This document shows positions 1-9,214 of a stretch of 64,000 bases of DNA, piece after piece (within the stretch, counting starts at the first letter, position 1; the number at the start of each line of letters is the position of its first letter). The DNA comes from Epiperipatus broadwayi. Lineage: Eukaryota; Onychophora; Udeonychophora; Euonychophora; Peripatidae. The DNA lies in NCBI GenBank assembly GCA_028023455.1, contig JAQFVV010000184.1:120001-184000 (forward strand). Reading direction: 5' to 3'. Position numbers and translations under genes: made by a program. The notes below the pieces were generated by a model. The model worked only from the letters and a program-made list of their open reading frames with translations, was not told the origin of the DNA and did no database searches.

Positions 1-1000
1 CAAAAGTTCGCAATCAAACCGGCATCAATCCATCTGATACACTGATGTATTCAATGTAGCATGAAAATATGACAGCACTAAATACTATACTGTCAGGAAT
101 GTACATCTGCACAGTATGGTTAGAGAAGATATTGACTCTCAACCAACCAGGAATGCTACATCTGTCAGCAAGAAGAACAATAAAAATAAAAACTCCATAG
201 GAAGGGACTGCGTTTCGTCTTACTATCCCTTCCATAGACAACAAGGGGGTATGCGGTGTATAAATTAATCCTGCCCATAGTGGATCTCATACTACATCTA
301 CTAATTACACCAATATATCCAATCCATTGACCTAATTTAACTACGAAACAAATAACCTAAGATTTTCCTCCCCTAATTAATTAATATAACTTTACAAATC
401 TATATAGCCATTCATGCCGAACTTAAATTTAACATTTATATAAATTCACACAGATGGATTTTATAAAAGTTTTTTTTTTTAAAATGTTGAGTATAGATCG
501 ATTACATAGATTACACGCTCAAAAACATTTCAAAATAAACATAAATGATCAAAATATAAAGTCATTGATGTAATTGCAGAGGGAATTCACAAGAAACCCA
601 ATGGCATTCATCATAAGATGCCGCATTGACACCAATAACTAAAAAGACATCCGAATAAATACATTTTAGATATTCAATGTAAGATATCATTATTTACTGA
701 ATGTCTATATATTTTAATCAAATATGAAAACAAAAACATAATTAAACGTGAAAGAATGAATGCAAGCATCTATGCCCAACTTAAATTTAATGCATTTAAT
801 AATTTCTACAATAAATATTAATAAAAAAAAAATGGAAATGATTTTTGGAAAACTTAAATGAAAAAAAAAAAAATAAACAATAATTGATTTGGAAAAGTCA
901 GATTATAGTTCATTTTACAAAAATTAGATTTAGTTTGTTTATTAAACTTGTCAAATCTTGACGAAAGTTCTTAATTACTTTTAAATTTTAAAATTGTTCA
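1..1000. other. Intronic/flanking AT-rich DNA, no assigned gene
   Basis: Bases 1-330 have somewhat higher complexity, with a 76-codon open stretch on the minus strand (244-14), hydrophobic and without recognisable family. It may be a decayed repeat. Bases 330-1000 are simple AT-rich sequence with A and T homopolymers (for example 471-480 and 858-871). No splice-bounded exon was found. Confidence 0.5.
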
Positions 1001-1014
1001 GTTCAATAGCTTAC

Positions 1015-1107
1015 AGTAGAAGAGTCATGGTTCTTGGTGCCAATTCCCATGATGTCCCCATTGGAAGATCGGTCTGATGTTCTGGAGGTGGCCTTAGCTG
1101 GTTCCAT
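1015..1107 (-). CDS. Candidate alternative first coding exon (31 codons)
   Basis: On the minus strand an ATG at 1107 in good initiation context (A at -3, G at +4) opens 31 codons: MEPAKATSRTSDRSSNGDIM then GIGTKNHDSST. These end directly at a GTAAGC donor (1014-1009). An in-frame stop lies just upstream of the ATG, so it is not a continuation of an upstream exon. Base composition is clearly richer in G+C than the flanks and the peptide is Ser/Thr-rich and hydrophilic. It sits in the same orientation as the MCF2L-like exons and 3' of them, so it could start a short isoform lacking the Sec14 module. It may instead belong to a retrocopy or a nested gene. No homologue recognised. Confidence 0.4.
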
Positions 1108-1177
1108 TCTAGTATCACAGTCATTTCATTTTTTTAAAATAGAGAGAGAGGGTGATATGTGCATCCTATCACACCTC

Positions 1178-1321
1178 TCAAAAACAATCAAGCTGGAACT
1201 GTCTGGCACTGTCCTTAATTTCAATATTTTTCTTTTTATAATCATCCTCTGGATTCAACGAACAAAACGTCACTAATCCATCATTTTCATTAGGATCCGA
1301 GCTGAGGCTTGGTGCTTCCAT
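1178..1321 (-). CDS. Possible upstream ORF in the putative 5' leader (47 codons)
   Basis: A 47-codon reading frame begins MEAPSLSSDPNENDGLVTFC, contains LNPEDDYKKKNIEIKD, and ends DCF followed by TGA. It lies 70 nt upstream of the candidate first exon's ATG and in another frame. The acidic, mixed composition and near-absence of AT-driven codons look more like real coding sequence than the Phe/Ile/Asn-rich chance ORFs around it. It could be a regulatory uORF, an independent small protein, or the front of an older ORF now frameshifted near the GA-rich run at 1140-1152. I do not recognise the protein. Confidence 0.35.
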   Translation of the reverse strand: MEAPSLSSDPNENDGLVTFCSLNPEDDYKKKNIEIKDSARQFQLDCF

Positions 1322-1374
1322 TGGTCAAGCAAATTCTTTTTATTCTCTTATCTATATCTTTCCTCTGACTTTTT

Positions 1375-1386
1375 AATTATATAAGA
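1375..1386 (-). promoter_or_regulatory. TATA-like element upstream of the candidate first exon
   Basis: On the minus strand the sequence reads CTTATATAATTAA, directly after a locally G-rich stretch (CCTTGGGGCTC). It lies about 55 nt upstream of the ATG at 1321, compatible with a start site near 1350. TATA-like strings are common by chance in this AT-rich DNA. The weight comes only from its position next to a G+C-enriched leader with two good ORFs. Confidence 0.25.
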
Positions 1387-1419
1387 GCCCCAAGGACTAG
1401 TTTGCTTTTCAATTAATTT

Positions 1420-2890
1420 ATAAAACAATCATTTCCATTTACAAAAATATTTTATCTTTTTCTTATAATTTTTTCTAAAAAAGTACGTTCAAATACCTTT
1501 TTTTTATTTAAAAAGAAATAATTTTTAAAGTTTTGCATCTGTGTGAATATATATATATTGAACAACTCTTTAATTTTTTTAGCTTTTAGTTTTTAATAAA
1601 TTTATTTTTATTTGCGAACTTAAAGTTTTTATTTTAAACTAATGTAACGGCATATTTATATACCATTACAATATATATGGTATTATTAATCATCAAATGA
1701 GCAGATATTTGTTCCTCAAATATATTAATATAAATTAATGTAAAATGTATGTCTATATAGCATTTTGTGATAAAGATAAATGTACATGCTTTTAAGTATA
1801 TGTTTATCCAAACAATAATGCAACAAATATGCTAATCAATAGTATTTTTATATAGTCTGCCAGAGATATTGGATCCAAAAGATAAACTATTATTACTGCA
1901 AAAATATCAATCTTGAATAATGGTAGGAAATTAATATATTAATAATTATGATTTTAAATGCAATTAATTCACTTTAAAATCCATTCTTGATTAGAGTAAT
2001 GTTTTTAGAATTTATTATGTGGGTATAAAGATTTGCTTCATATTTATCAAAAGCAATCTAGCAATATTACAATTATTTAGATATTATCTTTGTTTATTTT
2101 GATTTTGTAATACCCAAACTCTATAACTAATTAACTTTTAAAGTAAAATATTTATTTAAATAAAATATTTTTTAAAAAAATTTATTCTCAATACACTGAA
2201 AAGGCATTCTGCAAATATAATAACAGATGGGGTATCCAGTAAAGAAAAAAACCCAAACTTATCCTGTTTTCCAAATATAATACTTTATATATACTCTGAT
2301 AATAATTCTATAAGTTTTTACCAACTTCATTTCACCTACCAATGAAATAAAAAAAATGAAAATAATAAATATATATCTATTATATAAATCAACTTTTCCA
2401 TCTTCTTTCTTTCCAAATTTGATTCATAATATAATCAATGCATTTTATTTTAACTTTAGAACAAAAAATACTAAAGTTTATTTGAATAAGGGAGTGGGGG
2501 GGGGTGTCATATCTTATTTGAATATTTCAGCCAATTTTATATGGACATTTTCAAGGGTTTATCAATTAAAAAATATATGAAATTTAAAATAAAATCCTAT
2601 ACACTCCAAACTTAATAATATATACATTATTCTTTCAAATACATACTCATACTATTTTATATTTACATAAATATCCATTAAAAACCATTAAAATTTAACA
2701 ATTTCTCAAAGTATTAAATTAAATAAGTACTTTATTCTATTTATTTATTTTTATCCTTTCTTTACATTTTTAACAAATACAACTTAGTATAAATGAATAA
2801 AGTAAAATAAATTTGACTTAAACAATTCTAAACAAAATTATTCCATGTAATTCACTATTAAATCCAGACCTAAAATACACTTACTAAAAT
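1420..2890. other. AT-rich intron sequence
   Basis: No convincing coding or structured RNA signal. A G-run at 2490-2505 interrupts otherwise AT-dominated sequence. Short open frames here are rich in Ile, Asn, Lys and Phe, as expected by chance at this composition. Confidence 0.5.
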
Positions 2891-2893
2891 ATA

Positions 2894-3033
2894 TGATATC
2901 AATAATTATGCGCTTTTAACGCTCGCTCGTTAAAAGCCACGGTGCTTTGAAAGCGCTAAGCTTTAAATAAATTATTAATAAATATAACTTCTTTAACGAG
3001 CGTTAAAAGTGCATAATTATTGACATTATATAA
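2894..3033. repeat. Small MITE-like inverted repeat (about 140 bp)
   Basis: Outer arms of about 30 nt are inverted copies: the left reads ATCAATAATTATGCGCTTTT and the right ends AAAAGTGCATAATTATTGAC. A second hairpin sits inside the left part, where CTTTTAACG and CGTTAAAAG flank CTCG. This nested-palindrome structure fits a non-autonomous DNA transposon or foldback remnant. No transposase is present. Confidence 0.6.
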
Positions 3034-3649
3034 TTTATGAGAAGTTAATAAACAAATTTTCATTACTAAAATATATGATGTATGAATGTAAAAAGAGCAT
3101 TGAAAAACAACACACAGAGAAAAATGAAAATATTAAAGTATCACAAAATACCAACTAAAATAATTGAATATTATAGAGGCATATCATAAACCTAAGTCTT
3201 AAATATAATCAAAAACTGAAATTCCTTATTAATAAACAAGGGACCCAAATAAACCTAGCTCACATGAACAGTCATCAACTCAACAAAAACTCACATTCCA
3301 GCAAAAATAAAAACTGCATTGGAGTATAGCCCAAAGTTATAGCAGATTTATAGTTCAAATTTGAAAAGGTGCCAAATTTTTAACAAATGGTTCAAACTCT
3401 ACATTTAATTCTAAACAAACCAAATAAATTATCATGGAATAAAATCATAATTAGTTGCGAAAAATTTATGCAGGAAAATAAGATGATTTGTTTGAAGGTA
3501 ACAACATAATGCTGATAAAGTCTGAAGAATATATTAAAAAAACAACATATAATAGAGTTAATATTTAAAAATGTATCCATCAGCAGCAATTCCCCCAAGC
3601 TGCATAAAGAGAACTATCATTTACACCTAATGATAGATTGGGGGGGGGC

Positions 3650-5010
3650 TATTTCTACACTAATGGTAGATTTGGGGAGAGGCTATTACTGTAACTCTAA
3701 TAGTATCATAACTGATTGGTTAAAATGTCATTTGGAATTCAGAAAATACAAAATAAAATTATCCCTGAACTTTGTACAATCCATAAACAGTGCAAATATT
3801 AAAGAGAACTACAAATTAGTATCATTATACATTACAAAACTAGATGGTTCAGTGCTGCAAAGTACTCTGTTGATATAATACCAAATCTTTTATTGAAAAC
3901 AGAATACAATTTTCATAAATGAGATTTTATCACAGACATTCTCCACTGGATTGACACAGACATTACAACTAAATTCAACAATAAATTCTACATCACAGAA
4001 AGTTCATGGCCAATGGGTCTACCCATAAGTGGATGCTTAACACTTGCCAATGTTAAGGAAAAAAAATATACCTACATTCATAGATAAAAACCCATATATT
4101 ATATACAAATGACACATTGGTGACATCTAAATATGTGCCCCTGAAGAAACCATTGCACAATTATGGTAATTACTAGCACAATAAATAATATTAACAAGGA
4201 CTATTGAACATGAAGACATTTCACAAGGCCTCAAGTTTAGGATTTGCTAATCCAAAGAAACAAGAATCATCTGGACTACAAAATGAACATGATGTCACTC
4301 AAAATTAGAGGTACTATTCCCTCACAATCTTGTACACCCATGGCTTCTAAACTAACTGTAATCAAAAGATCCCTAGAAAGAAATCTAAACCTCTGTAAGT
4401 ATTCAGATGAAAGAAAATCAAATATAGATGGCTATGCCCATAATCTATGTAAAATACTTGTAACACCACATAGTGGCTGGAATAATATAGCTATGCAGTG
4501 TTTCAAATATTTTACATAGATTTTGCCTAGCATGTTGCATTATTTCTTTGAGCTAGGTAGTATAGGGTATAACAAAAACATCCTATTAAATGCAATTAAA
4601 TAGTTTTATAAAATTATAAAACAGCTTTGCAACCCCAGGAAAAAACTAAACCATGAATGAGCATGCCATACATAAATAAATAAAAAAGATCTGTGCTCCA
4701 ACATTTAAGATCAGTTTCCAACTTCCCCTCACCAATATAAATAGATTATTCAACAACACCAAAGATAAATTACCATCAAAAAATCAACCGCAGCTCATAT
4801 ATAAAATCCAATGCAGCAATGCCACTTGTACAATTATATACTCTGGAGAAGTGAGAGTAAACATTGCCACAGTAGTGGCCAACACAAATACCTATATAAA
4901 GATTAAAAAAATGATCCTGAATATAAATGTCTTCTGGGAACATAAACAGCAATTCAGTCATGCCTTCAATCCAAAAAATGTCAATCTAGTTTGCATGTAA
5001 TGAAATAATA
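3650..5010 (+). pseudogene. Decayed Penelope-like retroelement (RT plus GIY-YIG-like endonuclease)
   Basis: Three patches occur in the order expected for a Penelope-like element. Around 3800-3870 one frame reads YKLVSLYITKLDGSVLQSTL, resembling RT motif A but with Tyr where the catalytic Asp of the family's 'SLD' would be. Around 3975-4053 another reads KFYITESSWPMGLPISGCLT then LANV, resembling the motif B 'MGLPMGSPLSPILAN' region. From about 4700 to 4999 an open stretch contains NNTKDKLPSKNQPQLIYKIQ then CSNATCTIIYSGE, resembling the K-D-x-L-P...VYKI-x-C...YIG start of the GIY-YIG nuclease. The frame changes several times and stops intervene. Ends were not defined. Penelope-like elements prime at chromosomal breaks or telomeres; this copy is inactive. 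Confidence 0.62.
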
Positions 5011-5039
5011 GGAAGAAAAAAGTTGAGGAGGCATGGTTT

Positions 5040-6953
5040 ATTGCCAACCACAATCACATCATTAATAAGACAAAAACATTTTAATTTAAATGGAATATAT
5101 AAAATCTAATTTAAATAATTACCACAATTATTCCGCAATAAATAGGTCAGCACATTTAGCCAATCAATGAGAGCTATACTTCTGGTTGAAAATCTTGATA
5201 TTAACAATAGTGATAATAAATCAGTTCTGATATCTTTGATTACATATCTAATTATCTATTTAAAATATATATATATTAAATATGAAAATCTTCACAGCAG
5301 TTACTCAATTCCAAAGTGATGTATTTTAAGCTTGATTACACTAGATGCTAGTACTATAATCAACATTTCCAGACTAGTGTCTGACTAATAACCTTTATTA
5401 GTGAGCAGTTTTGGGACTACTTGAATTTAAACATCCCACAAAAATCTTTAATTCATTTATACTATCAATCTAATAAACTAAAATTTAAAAATAACCTATT
5501 GTTTTGAACCCAAAACATAGATATATAGATCTGAAACTATGACAGTAACTATATTTTTTAATGACCTTAGTGTCATTCAAATTGTTGGCACCTTTCACAC
5601 TTTGTCTAGATGATATATAACAATAAAACATTATATGAATTTCTTTGTTTATATTTGTTGTATGCTTTTAAAAACAGTATATACTCATTCGGGGATAAAG
5701 AGAGTGAATATTACTCCTAAAAGCATTTGTTTATTGTACACAGAGAAAGCCACATGATGTTTTATTGATACAAAACATAAATAAAAAAGATGGACAACCA
5801 ATCTTATTAAGACCCAAGTCACTTATTTAATCCAAACTGAAAAGCACAAGTTTTTGTATTTAGAGTTTTTATATCAATAAAATACCTAAATTAAACACAC
5901 ACACACAGCCTTGTTATCAAAAAACAAAACTGATTCAAGGAAGAGTTCTTCCCATTCATCAACTTCCTTTAAAATTTCTTCCAATAGCAAAAGTGATTGC
6001 AAAAAAAATACCAATCAACATAAAATGAAAACATGGACATAAAGATCCATTATTTAATATCTCTATGAGCAAAGTTAATTCATAAAATACATGCGTAGTA
6101 AAAGAAAAATACTCCGAACAATTATTCTGGTAGATAGATGCAATATAATAAAGTTTGAGAGGTGAGGTGCTAATAAAAAATTAAAAAACCTGAAAATATC
6201 TCTTACAGCACAATATTTATTTATTCTGCTACAAAATAAGTATTGCAATGAAATATATCAAAATGTCAACATGGATATGGACATTCAGGTGTGCAATGCG
6301 TCATCTGAAGAGTAAAGGCTGTTCATGAAATACATATGTGTAATGAGAAAGGTTGATGTAAATTTTTATATTGGTGGGTAATTGTAATATAATCGAATTT
6401 AAGACAGGAAATATGCCGAAATTTTTTTAATAACTTTGGAAATGATAATATTATTTTTTAAAAATAAATACTTTAAAAAAAAATAACTCTACATAAAACA
6501 AAAATGTCAAGTTTGAATATAACAAAAATTAATTTGTCTTCTTGCCATTAATCTTAAAATTTTTTGTTTTAATCATAAACAAGCTTTGACTACAAATTTG
6601 TATAATGAATATATATTAAAAATAAGATTTAAGATATAATCAATACTTAACTCACTTGCCATCTGGAAAGAGTTAATTATACTCTTTTGCACTCAACATG
6701 TTAAAAGTATTAGCTTTCATATTATTTCTAATCTGTTTAAAAATTTGTTTAATCCTTTGAAGATTTAAAACAGAGCAGAGACATTTGTAAATGTGGTATT
6801 TTCCATTCCAGTTTAAATAATTTTAAAAATATTACTATATAATAACATTTAATTAAACAAACAAAATATGTCTAATTTATATATGTGTGTGTAAAACAAT
6901 GCTTGCAAACTAGGCTAAGAATCTAATTAAAAGAGAAATATCTGTCTTTTTAC
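5040..6953. other. Intron 3' of the 7-kb exon, AT-rich
   Basis: This is intron sequence downstream (in the gene's direction) of the spectrin exon. I see short A/T runs, a CA microsatellite (5896-5908) and no exon with family resemblance. The next MCF2L-like exon must lie elsewhere, presumably below position 1. Confidence 0.5.
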
Positions 6954-7068
6954 CTCTTTAAATTCTTGCTCAAATCTTCGAAGCTGTAGACACTGTTGAA
7001 GTCTGAGATAATGCTTGGACCAAAAATCATGAAATGCCTTTTCTGTTTCATCCAACTGCATAAGTAGG
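6954..7068 (-). CDS. MCF2L: MCF2L/DBS-like exon (spectrin repeat)
   Basis: This 115-nt exon comprises the last base of a split codon plus 38 codons. It follows ATTATGCAG and precedes GTAAAAAG. It encodes LLMQLDETEKAFHDFWSKHY then LRLQQCLQLRRFEQEFKE. The family equivalent has the pattern LL-x-Q-(V/L), E-x-A-F-x-x-FW-x-KH, L-x-Q-x-LQL-x-x-FEQ(D/E)F, a classic spectrin-type helix. The phase (2/1) agrees with the preceding exon 15.8 kb away, which independently supports both boundaries. The next exon should continue in phase 0 and was not found in the remaining 6.9 kb. Confidence 0.92.
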
Positions 7069-7770
7069 CTGCATAATAATAAATAAATAAATAAAATCTG
7101 TCAAATATGAGCATCTTACTATAATATATATAAATTAAAACATATAGGATTATTATAAGTAAAACACCATTAATTTGAAATTAAAATCCATATTCCAAGA
7201 CTTTTTGGGATTTGTGAAATTTTCAGATTTCAAGAATAGTTCTTTGTGAATCAAAAATCAGTTAAAATATATAAATAATAATAACAAAAGCTCACTGGAA
7301 TTTTATTACTTTATAAATACAATATTTAACTTTTTTTCCCTTTTTGCTTTAATTTGGTCTGTAAATATGTATATAAACTAATTTATTTATTGTGAAAGGT
7401 TCCATCTTTGAATTTTATTTACATAACAGTAAGTTCTTTGGATAACAGGAATTTGGAGTAAACATATTCTACCTGCTATTTATAAAATTGTTTACTTGGA
7501 ATCCATTAAGAAATAAAATACAAGAAATAGTTTAAATATTTTAATTGAAAATAAATTTAGTAATATTTTAAAAATATTCTTATAGATTCATTAAAACAAT
7601 AATATTTCATTATTAGAAAAACATTCTTAATTTTTTGTTTGTCAATTAGTTGGTTAAAATTTGGAATTTTAGTTTTTAAGGAAGCAAATTATTTCCTTTA
7701 TGCCATAAGTTGAATAGTTCTCTAAGCTATAATTAATTTTGTAATCTTCTTGAATATATATTATATAATG

Positions 7771-8651
7771 AGCTTGCAAATAGCTCTTAACAAGCTTTTC
7801 AGAATATCCTCAACCTCAGACTGGCTTCTGTTACTGGCTTTCTCAGTGAGGTGCTAGGATATCCAAGCATTAGATTTAAAATACCAAATCAAGCCCAGTA
7901 CTTTAACTAATGGATAACTATTGAGTAGAAAATCTAAAATTTTCAGACATCCATATGTCTTCTAATCCAGCTATCTAACTTAAATAGTCATATGGTAGTG
8001 AACCAAGTTCAGATACACCATATATATATTAATAGCTTCAGCAATATAAAATCATCAAAGCCTTAATAGCAAAAAATAAAATTTCAAAAAAATCAAGTCA
8101 TATGTCACACGACCTAATTTAACAAGCTTATATTACAAATGTTATATAATAAGCTTGCAAATAGCTCTTAACAAGCTTTTCAGAATATCCCTAATCTCAG
8201 ACCAGTTTCTGCAATTGGCTTCTGGTCTAAGGTTGGGGGTATTTTGAAAAGCTTGTTAAGAGCTATTTGCAAGCATGTTAAATTAGGTCATGTGACATAT
8301 GATTTGATTTCTTTGTAATTTTATTTTTTGCTATTAAGGCTTTGGCATTTTTATATTTGCTGAAGTTATTAATATATGGTATATGTGAACTTGGTTCAGT
8401 CCCATATGGCTATTTAAGTTAGATAGCAGGATTGGAAGACACATATGGATGTCTGAAAATTTTCGGAATTTCTACTTAATAGTTATCCATTAGATAAAGT
8501 GCTGAGCTTGGCATTTTAAATCTAATGCTTGAATATTCTAGCACCTCACTGAGGAAGCCAGTAGCAGAAACTGGTCTGAGGTTGGGGATATTCTGAAAAG
8601 CTTATTAAGGGCTATTTGCAATACAAGCTTGTTAAATTAGGTCATATGACA
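7771..8651. repeat. Large foldback element (about 880 bp) with a nested MITE-like palindrome
   Basis: The sequence from 7771 is repeated in inverted orientation up to about 8620, so almost the whole block folds on itself. Landmarks pair along the arms: GACATCCATATG (7946) with CATATGGATGTC (8444), and AGCTATCTAACTTAAATAG (7970) with CTATTTAAGTTAGATAGC (8410). The centre holds a shorter palindrome (about 8105-8300) bounded by TGTCACACGACCTAATTTAA and its inverse TTAAATTAGGTCATGTGACA. A third copy of that terminus lies at the outer right end (8631-8651). This looks like head-to-head copies of a MITE-like family whose terminus carries TGTCA..TGACCTAATTTAACA. Confidence 0.75.
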
Positions 8652-8765
8652 TATATATATATATATATAATACAGAATTTCAAGCTTTCTTCAGCTATCC
8701 ACTCTATCTCATATAACCAATACACATGTGAAAAAGATAAATGATCTTAAATGTAAAAATTTCAT

Positions 8766-8826
8766 GCTGAACCAGCATTCACCAGTTGGTCCAGATCATC
8801 TCCCAAACATATAGATAATCAGTGCT
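8766..8826 (-). ncRNA. Decayed hammerhead motif in the opposite arm
   Basis: On the minus strand the mirror copy has CCAA followed by CTGGTGA instead of CTGATGA, an intact stem II (ATGCTG / CAGCAT with a GTT loop) and GAAA. The stem III palindrome and the TTGG strand are replaced by a T-rich stretch. Its 5' stem I strand (GATGATCT then GGACCAA) still complements the AGATCAT found after the intact copy, which shows what the ancestral stem I looked like. Not expected to cleave. Confidence 0.65.
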
Positions 8827-9059
8827 CAGCTTTATATCAAGTTAGCAAATCTTTAAACTCTAATGGGTAGGCTTCAATCTACTCCATTCTCCAACTCTTC
8901 AGCCATCAATAACATTGAAAATCTGATGATGGTATGCCTAAATCCCTTGTTAATGCTGATATTATTGTCATGCCCAAGAGTTGGAGGGTGGAGTAGATTA
9001 ATGCTTATACATTAAAGTTTGAAGATTTGCTATTTTAATATAAACTGAGCATTAATTAT

Positions 9060-9118
9060 ATGAGTTGGACCAACTGATGAGTGCTGGTTCAGCATGAAAT
9101 ACGTATATTGGAGATCAT
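9060..9118 (+). ncRNA. Hammerhead ribozyme motif (type I-like, short stem III)
   Basis: All core parts are present in order. CTGATGA is at 9074-9080. Stem II (9081-9095) pairs GTGCTG with CAGCAT around a GTT loop, with one G-T wobble at its base. GAA is at 9096-9098. The palindrome ATACGTAT (9099-9106) serves as a very short stem III, and the cleavable nucleotide would be A9107 after T9106. Stem I forms from CCAA (9070-9073) and TTGG (9108-9111), a three-base bulge, then about six of seven further pairs (9060-9066 with 9112-9118). Short stem III and a long stem I are typical of hammerheads carried by animal retroelements, which often act as dimers. Activity is inferred. Confidence 0.82.
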
Positions 9119-9170
9119 TAATCTTTTTCATATGTGTGTGGTGATGTGAATCAGTTATATGAGATAAAGT

Positions 9171-9214
9171 GGATAGCTGAAGGGAGCTTGAAGGTCTGTG
9201 TTCAAATCCCCTAA
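9171..9214 (+). promoter_or_regulatory. tRNA-like RNA polymerase III promoter (A and B boxes)
   Basis: TAGCTGAAGGG fits the A-box consensus TRGYNNARNGG and is followed about 25 nt later by TGTTCAAATCC, close to the B-box GGTTCRANNCC. The same head, less conserved, is seen at 20781-20820. It lies about 60 nt downstream of the hammerhead on the same strand. The left arm of the palindrome ends just before its B box, so only the right copy retains a full promoter. Confidence 0.6.

Larger units (their letters stand above)
8670..9202. repeat. 533-bp inverted repeat carrying hammerhead ribozyme and tRNA-like boxes
   Basis: The left arm (8670 to about 8930) and right arm (about 8950 to 9202) are inverted copies about 75-85% alike by eye. 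Pairs include CTTCAGCTATCCACT (8689) with GTGGATAGCTGAAG (9169), and CAATCTACTCCATTCTCCAA with its diverged inverse around 8975-8998. The right arm holds the intact hammerhead core and an A box; the left holds decayed versions on the minus strand. It is separated from the preceding palindrome only by an AT microsatellite (8652-8669), so two large foldbacks lie in tandem. Confidence 0.75.

Noticed and set aside
2356-2580. 74-codon plus-strand ORF with a G-run
   Set aside because: Composition is that expected by chance, and the Gly run comes from the poly-G tract.
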